Part shown: in pieces, positions 40,170 to 51,865 of the stretch
Layout of the letters: the number at the start of each line of letters is the position of its first letter
How positions within the stretch are numbered: the first letter of the stretch is position 1
Source of the DNA: Macropodus opercularis
Taxonomy: Eukaryota > Chordata > Actinopteri > Anabantiformes > Osphronemidae
Reading direction: 5' to 3'
Length of the DNA stretch: 64,000 nt
NCBI GenBank assembly: GCA_030770545.1
Contig: JAUCMP010000030.1
Coordinates: forward strand, 4,565,001 to 4,629,000
Translations under genes and position numbers: made by a program
The notes under the pieces: generated by a model
Databases searched by the model: none
What the model was told of the DNA's origin: nothing
The model's input: the letters and a program-made list of their open reading frames with translations, nothing else

Positions 40170-40546
40170 GCCTCACTTGGAGAGGTTGAGACTATCAGAG
40201 GGGGAGCCCCAGGAGAGGTCGACTAGGGTTGTGAGACGGGGTCCCCGTGGGAAAGTGACGCTTGAAGGTGAGCTGCGTCAGTGGAGGTGGGGGGGCGACG
40301 GTTGCCACAAAGTTGTTGTGGGGTTCTAGGGTCGTAGGATCCCAGCCGGGGGTCTCGATGGACCGCGCCCGGTGGGTCCCCGTTAAAATCCTGGTTAGGC
40401 TGTGACCACATTATAAATGTATCTGCAGGCATCGGGCTGTTTCCTGAGTCCAGTGCACGTCGTCCTGCGCTGTGCAGACCTGGTCCTTCGGCAGCGGTCT
40501 CAGGAAGGGGAGGTAGCTGGAGATAAAGTCATTAATGATATTAAGA

Positions 40547-41454
40547 TTATTCTGCTGCGCTGGAGGGAGGAGCGACGAGTAATGAATGAGTGGGAACGCA
40601 ATCCTGGTTAGGAAAAACGGACTGTGCCCTCCTGTAAATCTGACGTAACTGTTTTATGGAGGTTTTGTGTGGGTCCCGATCCCTGTTGTCTATGCCTACA
40701 GACAGGAGCAGCAGCTTAACGGAGGGGTGCTCTGCTGTTTTGTCCAGGATTTTTTGAAAGTGATAGAATGCGGCGCCAGGGTAGCTGTCAGTTTGGACGT
40801 TGTTATTTGCGGGCGGGTATACGCGAGAGGTTGGAGTCACCGAGGAACCAGGTGGCTTTTCTGCCTCTGATTTTGCGGCCTACTCTGGCTTTGTGCTGGT
40901 CGGGCCGGTGCGCCTCCCGTGTGGGGCTCACACAGCGCGTGTGAACCGAGGCGGCCTCATCCCAGCAACCTGTGGAGGTGGTTTGAGTGGGGTCAGACGG
41001 GGTCGTTCTACCATTGTAGTTGGTGTAATTATACGCTTCGGACCCTGGATGAGAGCTGGATGGGGCTCGTGTGCTCGTATTTGGTTTCTTGGGCTGATTG
41101 GCTGGGGGCCGTCCTCACTCCCGCTCCTCTTCTCCATATCGATGTAAATATCAGTCCCCACCGGTGTGGACTGGGTCAGTCTGGTCTTGTAGCGTTTCTG
41201 GGCCCAGCTAACTGCTATCTTAACGGTAAGTGGTCATAATCTGAGATAATATTAGAATAGTGGTCCTGCAGGACGCAGAAATTATTCTGCATCCACTGTT
41301 GCGCGTTTCTTTCCACAGCGTCTCTGACTTGTTCTGGGGGGGAGGAGGGTTTAATGAAGCCGGTGAGTTTCCGGACGTGTCTGAACGTTCCCTGTGGCGG
41401 CATCTGGGTGCCGATAGCTTTAGCAATAATGTTCTTATGATGGACCGCTTGCAT
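40547..41454 (-). pseudogene. PLE N-terminal regions, copy B
   Basis: Both N-terminal blocks (VGIDNRDRDPHKTSI at 40.84-40.55 kb and MQAVHHKNIIAK to LQDHY at 41.45-41.22 kb) are present without noticed change from copy A. Frames between them are interrupted as in copy A. Confidence 0.45.
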
Positions 41455-42003
41455 TAATTTGAAATAATTTGTACAGAGCGATCTGGTGGCCTCATCTAGT
41501 TCTGTGTGGGGCGTCTGGGAGGAGGGAGGTTTTGTTCGTTCTCTTCTGTTTGCGTTCCTGGTTGTGCTGGTCCTGAGTATTTCTGTTATCGTAACTTTCC
41601 CTACTTTCTAAAGGTGCTGTAGTCCCTGGAAAGCTGAAGTAGGCTGTCTTGGATCTGTGGAGGGAAGACGTGGTCGTGTGGGAAATCCCGGTGTTCGCTG
41701 GGCCTGTGGTGGTAGAAGCTCGATCCTGGCGACTCGGAGAAGATGGTGTTTAAAACGAATCTCTTTTAACAGAGCGTCAATTCGTCTTCGTGGCCGGTGA
41801 GTAAAAGTTGGTAGTGAGTGATTATCAAATGTGGACCCGTTGGCAGATCCCCGACTGACGTCTGAGCTGTTGAAATTCCAAACTTTATTTGATCGACAAT
41901 TTTTCTAAAAAATGAAAACGCCTATTGTGACCAGACACGTCAGTGTTATTCATGCAAGTCAAATTTGATATAAAAAGATTTAAGCCTAATTCAGCTTAAT
42001 TGG

Positions 42004-42039
42004 CCCTAACGTTTGGCAGTGAACTGCTTCCTCAGAGGG
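42004..42039 (-). ncRNA. Degenerate hammerhead-ribozyme-like motif, copy B
   Basis: Identical to the copy A motif, including the CAAA in place of GAAA. Confidence 0.6.
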
Positions 42040-42517
42040 GGTTGATTCCAGGAACTGAGCAGAGGGGTAGATGAAACATTGGGAGGGTGAACTAGCTCCT
42101 CCCTCCAATGTTTGTTCTCCCCTGTAATTGGTTGAAGCCTATCCTGTCCCTCTTCTACGTGGCTAGTTCAGACAATCCCAGAGGAGTTACTAATGTATAG
42201 GTGAAGTGGTTGTCAGTGACAGGTGGGATTCGATTTGAAGTTTAAGATTCCAATATTTCAATGTATTAAAATTAGTTAAACAGAGGGGTTGAGATGAGAA
42301 AGCTACAATGGAATCAGAAATCCAAACTAAAGAAGTAGACTGCTGCCAAATATGCTGGTCAGGATTAAGGAGAGGCTGCTGGTGGATTCTGGTGGGTCAA
42401 ACATGCTTCTTTTGTTTTACATATGACATAGAGATGAAGCTGAGGGTTATTTGATGTTAAATGTTAAACAGAGGGCTTTAATGGACGGTGAGGGGCACAG
42501 GCCCCCGGCAACTGGCT

Positions 42518-42880
42518 AGGTTAGGTTTGAAATGTGGTTTTATCTTAAAAAGACCAGAGCTGTGGTTCAAGTTGCACTGGCAGGCAGGGGTCTGTGCCAT
42601 ATCACCAAATAAGCCCATTCAGCCAGGATGTTGTATTTGATTGGTTTTATGCAGTTTTACAGAGATGGTTTGGTTCCTTTTGAGGTTGTTTATTTACTTT
42701 GTTGTCTTCCTAAGTGATATTTGTTTTTTAGGTGCTTCTAAGCATCATGAGAGGGAGGAGAGGATCCCAGGAGGACATCCCATCAGTCCGAAGCTGACTA
42801 GGCAGCCATCAGCAAGGTAAGTGCATGAAAAAAAAACTTAAAACAAAGAAGTTTTAAAAATTTATAGTTTATGTACATGT
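42518..42880 (+). repeat. Dispersed repeat with exon-like cassette, copy 3
   Basis: Large-duplication counterpart of 4,449-4,810, with two substitutions. Confidence 0.9.
42732..42816 (+). other. 85-bp exon-like cassette, copy 3
   Basis: Identical to copy 1 in cassette and splice words. Confidence 0.4.
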
Positions 42881-42891
42881 ATATACACACA

Positions 42892-43444
42892 CAGTGGGTA
42901 TGGAAAGTATTCAGACCCCCTTAAATGTTTCACTCTTTGTTATATTGCAGCCATATGCTAAAATCATTTAGGTTCGTTTTTTCCTCCTTAATGTACACAC
43001 AGCGCCCACATTGACAGAAAAACACTGAATTTTTGCAGATTTCTTAAAAAAGAAAAACTGAAATATCACATGGTCATAAGTATTCAGACCCTTTGCTCAG
43101 TATTTAGTAGAAGCACCCTTTTGAGCTAATGCAGCCACGAGTCTTTTGGGGAATTCTTTCACAGCTGCATTTGGGGATCCTCTGCCATTCCTCCTTGCAG
43201 ATCCTCGTTGGAAATTCGCCACTGGAGCCCTGTGCTCTTCAGAGGTGAAAGCAGGTTCACACTGAGCACACGTGACAGACGTGAGCCTGGAGACGCCGTG
43301 GAGAACGTCCTCCAGCATGACCGCTTTGGCGGTGGGTCAGTAATGGTGTGGGGTGGCATTTCTTTGGGGGGCCGCACAGCCCTCCATGTGCTCGCCACAG
43401 GTAGCCTGACTGCCATTAGGTACCGAGATGAGATGGGTTCCTAA
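42892..43444 (+). mobile_element. Tc1/mariner relic, copy B
   Basis: Counterpart of 4,823-5,403, missing 28 bp at the junction between the terminal region and the transposase fragment. The transposase part (43,208-43,444) keeps the FRGESRF change and the same stop. Confidence 0.8.
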
Positions 43445-44181
43445 TGCAACACAACGCTAGACCTCAGCAGTTCCTGCAAGACTGTAAGGCGTCCGCTTCA
43501 TCTACACACAGGACTGTAGCTGTCACATGTGAGGCGTGAGTTATGTTTGTTTGTAATATGGTTCATGCTGGAGGAGACCTGCTCACACACGTACGTGGAT
43601 GCGAAGATCGACCTCTACGGAAAGATTTTCATGTTCATTAATGTTTCAGTCATTTGCCGGTTTTGGGATATTGATATGGATAATATTTACAAATGGATAT
43701 GCAATGGACAGGTTTTAAACTGTAATGAGGGATTTACAATAGATGGGCATAGATTAGCATATTCTAATAATCAGAGGTATGCAAATAAATATGAGCATAA
43801 TATACTAATGTAGTGGAAAACATTAGCATATGTTAGTAGGCTTAGGATGCATTTTGTTCAGGCTTTGTTCATTTCCAGGGAATATGATTGTACAGGACGC
43901 TTGCTGGCCTTTGGCGGCTGCGAGGACGTCTGGCCTGTAGAGCGAAAGAATTTGGGCAAAACATTGCGACCCGGTAACCAAAGCTATTGAGACAAAACAA
44001 TTTCTGGTAATCACAAATCTTTGCATTTGGGCCGATGCAGGTTGAGGGATCAAAACACGCTCCCTAAACATCTGGGGGGAGAGTTCTCTGCCTGCCTTAG
44101 AGACAACTCGTTTTCTGTGGCCAGGCCTCCCCACGCGCTAGCAAGCATGGAGGCTCGCACATCTGCATTCACATCCTTTCA
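43445..44181. other. Copy B counterpart of 5,404-6,140
   Basis: AT-rich, no recognised content. Confidence 0.4.
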
Positions 44182-44446
44182 GCAGCCAATCAGATCCCTC
44201 CTGAGTGTGTTGACGTGGTGACAGAGGTCAGAGGGTTCACTGACCCACAGAAGGAGGAGTACTTCATGAAGAGGTTCAGAGATGAGCAGCAGGCCACAAC
44301 CACCATCTCCCACGTCAAGACCTCACGAAGCCTCCGCATCATGTGTCACATCCCAGTCTTCTGCTGGATCTGCTGAGAACCAGAGGGGGAGGGGAGCTGC
44401 CCAAGGCAGTGACGGAGATGTACATGTGCTTCCTGGAAACAAGACT
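44182..44446 (+). pseudogene. Fish NLR (NACHT) fragment, copy B
   Basis: Same fragment and same stop and frameshift as at 6,141-6,405. No change was noticed inside the recognisable NACHT motifs (the nearest, near 44.47 kb, lies beyond them). The relic was already dead before the large duplication. Confidence 0.85.
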
Positions 44447-47400
44447 GTTTTGTGGTCATAGTTACACTGAGGTCGCTGATCGTTTAACATTTGGGCCACC
44501 CTGTCAATATTTGTATTTCTTTTTTAGTATATTTCAGAAAGCCATAAATTATATTGGAATATTCAAATGTTGGTCCATGTTGCTTTTTCTACTTTGCCAG
44601 TTCCCAGGGCTACGCTCCTCGTCATTGCATGCTACGCAATCTAAATGCGTGGCTCCTTGCTACCGCTAGGGGGCAGACTGTTCTTTGGTTTTGACCGACA
44701 TCCCAGTAAAAAAGACCATTTTTGTGATGGTCCCAGTGTGTGATGCCAGGTTGGGGGTATAGTCCGGGCCTTCTCCCCCGTCAGTGTAAGTTTCTGATCA
44801 GTTCTGGTGGCGACTTGAAAACATGCACTAAACTAGAGATTCCTGAAAACCAGAAAGGTTTGAATGGAAAGTTGGTCTAAATGTTACCAAGCTTTAATCA
44901 AACGAGCCCAACGAACTTTACAGTAATTGATTAGGGAGAAACCCGTGATTTCGACTTCGACGGGCCTCAGATGCTCTACACCCTGGACACACTGGACGGG
45001 TCTTCACTGCTCAGGCTGGACTGATGACAGGACTCTGACTAGTTTAGTGAGAGACCTGTCAGGCGAGTCTTGGCCTGGGAGGTCGAAGCGTGGAGGAGTA
45101 GCGTGAGAGACCTGAAGAAGGTTCCTGCTGCTGCGACTGCACATCCACCGCTGGACTCGTTTTGTCTAGACTTATAATAGTAGTAATATAGATTAGGTTT
45201 CTGTGTAACAGGTTAGGTTAAGATAACTTGCGTTCAATTGATTTAGGTTTACTTAAGTTGAATGTATTAAGTTGAGATCTGTGATGGGTTAGTGAAGGCA
45301 AGTATCAGTTTTTTATTGAACTTGTCTCGATATACTGTTCATGTGATGTTAGGTTGACCTCACTAACGTTTGTGTTCTCCGTTTTTTTTCTTCTCCTCCT
45401 TGAACCGACACCTTATCGCGGTGGAGGAGTTCGTGTGCCCGTGTGACTCTAGCAGCTGTGCTGTCTGGGCTAAATGCCCCCGGCAGGGTCTCCCATGACA
45501 AACGGGTCCTGGGCGACGGGCCAGACTAAGACTAAGGTTCATCTGTCGCCGGAGGAGGCCCAGAGGAAGACCAGGACTCACTGGAGGGACGATGTCTGTC
45601 AGCCAGCCTGGGAAGGTTAAAGGTCATTACACCTGATGCTGACACGTGCTACTGATGGGGCTTTATTTAGTGCTGCCGGACACTTACACCAAGTCCTGAA
45701 CGAGCACTTTCTGATGCAGCGTCTTTTGCTTCTCGCCCCATAACCTGGGTTAATATCTATGTGTTGTTTCATTCCAGCCGCTGACACTTTCATCCTGTCT
45801 CTGTGTAACCCACATTAAATGATGAAGAATATTGATTTAGTTTTTTGCGTGTGTTACACCAGTAGGTGGCAGAATTGGCCTGTTGAGGATAAGTTCGATA
45901 CAATCTATAGGGTTTTCTGTCAAAAATTCCAGGGATGAGAAGGCGACTGCATGTTTGAGGGTCCGATTTTGGGTCTGGCTGAGAAAAGAAAAGTTTGTGG
46001 CACTAAAGGCCCAGGTTCTGTTTGGTCTTAAACTGGAATGTTCTGAGTACTTGGGTCGAAGTAACGTTGGCCTGGAAGTTGCGCAGCGATAGCTGAGCAG
46101 CGGCGGTTCGACGGGCGGATCGTGGGAACTGCAGCGGCGCCGGAGCAGATGAGCCCTGTGTTCACAGAACGATAGGACAAGTTTGAAACACACTACCCGG
46201 GTAGATGTACTTTGTTTTATTTTCTTGCCATGTGGTTGCATTTTGTTTATCAGAGCTCTGAATGTTATAAATATGTTGCATCTACATAATTAAATGCCAG
46301 AAATCTCACTGGTTCAGTTAAACATATGAGTGTGATATTCTGTTAGAGGATATGGAGCATAATCATTGTCCTCTCTGTGTTTGGTCCTGTCTGTGTCTTT
46401 GTGACCTGTAACCTTTTCTTGCTTTTACTTTTATAAACATGGAACGATTTCTAGTATTAGAGGAGAGTGGTTTTACCACCTATGTCAGGAGGAGGTTTTG
46501 CAGATCACATTTATTGCTTAACGGCTCCATAGGTATTTGACACCACATGGAGCTGTTCACTATCTTGCTATGCCTGCATGCATCTTTTACGACTTGTAGT
46601 GTTTGGGAAAGGGGGTCTCAACCCCCTTCATCAAAGGAGGAAGCTTCACAACCTATGTATATGTTATCTACCATATATGGACTTGTCTTGTACTTTATTG
46701 CACCAGATGTAGAAGGAGTGACTTTCATACTGATCTCAATAAAGGACCCGTGTGCGAGAGAGGAGTTCGGAGTTCTCCAGCTGGCCACTAAGTTGTTGTG
46801 TTCAGAGAGGCTCCCCTCGTGCACGAGTAAAAAGAAGCTGAGATTCTCGAGTTTGTCTTCATGTGTCAGGTGTCTCTGCGATTGTTTAAGTGTTGGCAGG
46901 TTAGACCCAACATATTCTTTTTCTTTCCTCCGCTCCTCCTTGGGAAAAGAGCCCAGTGAGTAACCAATCGGCCGCTGTGTGTCAAGGCGTTGGTTACATC
47001 TGCTTCAGAACCAGTACAGAACCACGGCTCATCTGCAGGATTGTGCAGCGGTGCCATCACCTTCCTTTTCATGTGCTGCTTTTGTTAGAAGTGGCTCCAG
47101 AGTCATTGGCCCAGCGGTCGTCTCACCCTCACAAGCTGATCCTCTCTGTAACACAGGCTCATGTAGAGACTCTGCACTTTGCTGCTTTTCTTCTAGTAAA
47201 TGTTGGCACATTCAGCTACTTTGCTGCTGTTGTTTAGCTGAAGTTTGCACTAGTGGCTCACAGTAACTGCAGCTTGTCACAGTTTCTTGTTTTACTGTTT
47301 CCTCCGCCAGGAAAGGACGACCACGAGTCACCTCTGCTGCTGAGGACGAGTCCGTCCGAGTCACCGGCCTCCGAAAAGCTACCGGCAGCTCAGCTCAGAG

Positions 47401-50400
47401 CCACGTTGAAGGCCACACCGAGTTCTAGTGGCAGCTGTGAATGCAGACGGACACAGCGACTCCACTACCGCTGTCCACACTCTGGGCCCACGCTCCACCA
47501 TGTGCTCACTCCTTCGGTGGGGAACATCCTTCACTCCTCCACCAGGGACAGGAACTCTCCGCCAAGCAGGAGCACACGCCACCCGTCACCGCTTCAGAGC
47601 CGTGGCCTCGCGCTCGGAGGAGCTGGTTCTCGCTCGTCATCGCCCAAGCTGAGGTCACCGAGGTGCTGGGAAACTCCTCGTGGCGAGGATTCAAGGCTTG
47701 GGATTCACTGGTTATTCACATTCACTGTATTATTCACTCATTCATCCCAGGTTCTACTGCAATCAGAGCCACGAGTCATTTCAGAGCCTAACCGAGCCAT
47801 TTGTGAAGTGTTGCAGCCAAAACTAACTCGGGTGCCTGCTGTTCGCTGCCACCGTCACTCATTTCATGTGTTTGCGTTCCACTGCCGCTGGTCCAGATAG
47901 AAGGTGGGTAACAAACTGTCAGTCGCATGTTTCCTTAATGTGAGTAGTCTGCTGTGTGGGTGCAGGACTGTGCTCTACTGTGGACAGTAGGTGGCGCCGT
48001 GAGGCTGAGGTTGGAGCTGGAGCCAGGACTGAGTCTGGCTGGTTCCTTCATCAAGGCAAGATGCTCAGCTCAGCCTCTGAAGGAGCATCTGAGTCTACAG
48101 CAGCTTCACTAGGATGGATCAGAGCGACCAGGACCATCTGGAACCATCGCGTTACATTTTGTTAGTAGTTTGATGTTTACCAGGATAACAAAAGGTTTTC
48201 TGCTTGTTTGTGCCAGTATTGAGCATAATAGTAGGATTAGGCCAAATCAGTGTGTGTGAGTTCAGCAAAGAGAGCTCTAAGTTACGGAGGTCTTTGAAGG
48301 CCGCGCTGCGCCCCTTCCCTCGCTCACTACACGCTGAGCCGAGGAAAGGTCGTCGTCGTCTTTTCAATTCCTCCGTCTTCAGGGCGTTTACATCAGCCTG
48401 GTTTTAAAGCCGAGAGGGCGTCTGCTGCTCCAAGCTGGTCTGGAGGCTGCTGTGATGTTTGGCAGCACGGGGAGAGCTCTGGGTGTTTCCAGACAGCAGG
48501 GCTAGCGACGGGTTTGAGCTGGGGGAGGGTCCGACGCAGGAGGCGCGAAGCAGTGGTAGTGATGCTGGTTTGGTCTGGAGTATGTGGAGCCTGGCTTCCA
48601 GACTGGAAGAAGCACAGAGTCGGACTCTCCCCACGCTCCAAGTGACGTCCTGGTGGCAGGCGACCTGTGAGCCGACCCCGCAGCTTCGTCAAAGCTCACT
48701 GGCTTTTCAGGCTGCTCTGCAGATGAGACTCCAGTCCCAGCGTGTGAGCTTCACACAGAGGTCAAGGTACAAGTGACACAGTACCGGATAAGGAGGACTT
48801 GACTTGACATGTACAACAAGAGACTCCCGCTGACCTCCCACAGGTCCTCCACAGAGCATCACGACCTGCTCCATCAGCACACGGCGGCTCAGACGAAAGC
48901 TGTCCAGGGGCGATGGACGCGTCTGGAAGATCGTGGGCCGTGCAACGCTGGGCCCTGTACATGTGTCGAGTAGTATTTCACGGTGATTTGAAAACGGTTG
49001 TTTTCAACCTGCCCCTTTAAACGAGCTGATTTGTTTGTCTTTTCAATTGCTCCTGTAGTTTACGTGGTTTGTTTTGATGCTGAATGGATGGATGACTGCT
49101 GCACTTTGACACTTGATGTTTTTGTCGTGCATGTTGCAGTGACAATAAAATGTCTTCTCTTCTCTTAAAAGGCATGTGGTTGAGTCGCACAGAAGCTCTT
49201 GTTTCACTAGTCCAGCCATCACCTACCGCCTCCAGACGTCCTCCTCTGCTGCAGGTCACACATTGGATAGCATGTAAATGAAGGGTCAGTAAATGAGTTA
49301 TTCATTGTTTCATTTCTCTAGCGTCCATTCACAACAGCAGTTGTCTCAAGGCACTTTACAAGCAAGGTTTGAGATCAAACACAGCGAAGCGTTTAAATGC
49401 AATCAATCAGTAAGTTCTAATCTTAATATATAGACGTTTATAGAGATATTAAAAGCAATATACTCTGCCTCCAGCAGAGCCAGGCCCAATGTGGCGAACA
49501 TCCGCCTTGAGGGGGTACAGAAGAGAGAGACAACGTAGTGGTCAGAGACGTCCCAACTCAGAGGAATTGAAGCCGAGGCAGCATTAGGTTCAAATAATCA
49601 AACATGAATGAGAAATATGCAAAGGCAGGCAAACAAAGTCACCTCTCTCTCCTGCAGGGAGACGCTCACAGGAAGTGGGGAAGGACGGAGCCTGGGAGAC
49701 GCTGGCTGTGTCCCCCAGCACAGCTCACATCTCCCCCGTCTCCTTCTAGGGAGGTGGTTGAAACCCGGAACAAGCGTCACAATGTGGAGATTTCATACCA
49801 ACAACTGTTTTGTCTAAGAGCCAGATTGTCTTCGGACCCAAGGCCAGCAAGCCTGCACAGCCTAGACAGGACCTGTTCTACTCTATTCTCAACCCTTTAG
49901 CCTGAACCACACGTATATGTGCTACATATGTATTCCACTACAAATGAACTAATTATGCATGGACTTTTTCCACCACAACGACACGACAAGAGGAAGCCGG
50001 CAGCAACAGGACAAACCCTGGGACAACGTAAGGCACAGTCACGATACTTTCTACAACAGGCAAATTATTCATTAATTAACAAAAGAGCAATTTACCACAA
50101 AGCCAAATGTTCATGTTTTCAGCTATGTCACAGCCTCCACCGCTTCCTCTCTGCCAGGTCGACAGCGGGTAACCGCCTCACCAACGGAGTGTGACAGTGG
50201 ACAAAGCAAAGGATCAGGCCACCGCCCTGTTCATCCATGGACACAACGTTTCTGAGAATGGAGAACAACGCTGCGCTTTCCAAAACCACTGCCCTGCACC
50301 CACGGGGTAAAAAGTGAGACTGCAAGGAATAACTGCAGCCCCAGCAGCCTGTCAGCTCCTCCATCAGAGGGCCAGGAGGAAGAAGGAGCAAGGAACCACA

Positions 50401-51465
50401 GGCGTCTGCTGCGCGGAGCAACCGGAGACACTGGAAGGCGAAATCCCAGAGTTGATGCTGTACTGGAGGCGAGGTCCCGTCTCGAGGAGCCTCTCATCCA
50501 AAGAGCTGAAGACCCACTGAAACGGTGGGAGGCCGAGGCTTCGAGGATACTTCACTGCCGTTCCAACGCGAGCCACGTGGACGAAATATTGCCCTCAAGG
50601 TATCGGCATTGCAAAGATGAATACGTACTATAAAAAATGGCCAAAAAGGCTTCAGTCTACCCACGACCGGTTAAGGTGATGCTAGGAAGACGTCAGTCCC
50701 TCAGAGAGAGTCTCCTCAAAAACAGGACCGATAATCCCTGAGGCCCGTCCAAGCTGTGGCTTCTGGTATTTCTGGTTCAAATGTGAAACAGTAGTGACTG
50801 CGTGTAATGGAATTTTTACTATATGTGACAGAACTGTGATGCATATTACTTGATATATCCTCATATGTATTGGCTTTTATCTGTACTAAGTGAAGTAATC
50901 ATAGAGTGAGTTATATACCTGCTTACAGAAATGTTTGAGAACAACGAGCCTTCTCTTCTGCCTTGAGAAAGGGAGGTAAGCTTTCGAGCTAGGTGGGGAG
51001 ACACTGTCTAGTTCAAATTGGTTTACGACATGGGGCCATGGTGAGAGCACGGCAGCAGAACTTTGATTGACTTTGTTTCTGTTACACTTTCCCCCTGGTA
51101 CAAGACAGTGACTGACCCTTAGTTGTGGGCTGATGAGTCTGAGTTACACTCAGGCAGGACAGCTTTGCACTGACTCTGTGTACTTCTCTTCTTGCAAGAG
51201 TAAAAGACAACACGAAGACAACTTTGATTGGGTTTTGATTCATTCACCGGTTCCTAACAGGTTTTTGCCTCCACACTGCGCAAAAACAAGGCTTATATGA
51301 AAACGCAGAATAAACAAATGTTCAGAAACACGCAAACCGTTCACAGTTGCTAAGTTAGGCTCAAATATAATAGATAATATATTCAACGACGAGCCGACTC
51401 TTTGAAGAGAGTCAGGCCAAAAGAGTGGGACAAAGCCCAGAGTAGTAGTTTGGTTGCAGTGAATG
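44447..51465. other. Copy B counterpart of 6,406-13,429
   Basis: It contains, in order, the LINE UTR remnant (45,407-45,613), the possible solo LTR (46,595-46,912), the interval with a long open frame that is cut short by a stop at 47,900, the dispersed repeat (48,432-48,541), a LINE 3' end (49,081-49,171), an L2 tail (49,311-49,386), the 27-kb-array module (near 50.01 kb) and the LTR-like relic (50,824-51,259). The evidence is as for copy A. About eleven substitutions separate the copies between 47.06 and 47.90 kb. Confidence 0.6.
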
Positions 51466-51865
51466 CGGCCGCCACATACACAGCCCCCTAGCGGTATTCT
51501 GACACGTGATTGGGGGATTGAAGCGTCACGTCAGTGCTTCTGTAATGTGATTGGCTGTGGGCGGGAAGACGAGTTCCGACAACGCAGGCTAATAGTTGAC
51601 GCTGATAATGACCGAGGACCAGAGTTTCCGCTTTCAGCTGTGTAGCGGTTGTTGTAGCCACCGCAACATGAAGTTGAACACAGCAGAAGCCTGTTGACGG
51701 CCATTAACCCTGAACGTGACCATGAAGAGGCAGGTGTCGTTGATCCAGCTGTTCGGGCTAACCAGCTAGCTAGCTAGATAGCCAGCCAGCTAGCCGGTAG
51801 CCTCGCAGCTACACCGGGCACAGCAGCGAGGAGCAGCCTGGACTGTGACCTTGACCCGCCGCCAT
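51466..51865 (+). promoter_or_regulatory. Promoter-like region and candidate first exon, copy B
   Basis: CCAAT box, GC-box and the CCGCCGCCAT/GTGAGT edge are all kept. Two substitutions lie in the presumed 5' UTR, one of them in the GCTAGCTA run. Confidence 0.5.

Larger units (their letters stand above)
38167..42039 (-). mobile_element. Penelope-like retroelement, copy B
   Basis: This is the counterpart of 98-3,970 at offset +38,069, with the same domain order and the same frameshifts. Here both flanks are visible: microsatellite and an exon-like repeat on the left, a second member of that repeat on the right. The added stop near 40.22 kb makes this copy slightly more broken than copy A. Confidence 0.85.

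Noticed and set aside
37122..42880. The exon-like direct repeats as pseudo-LTRs of the Penelope element
   Set aside because: The ribozyme-like motif and other terminal PLE sequence are not part of the repeated segment, and the repeat carries splice words on the opposite strand; kept only as an alternative.
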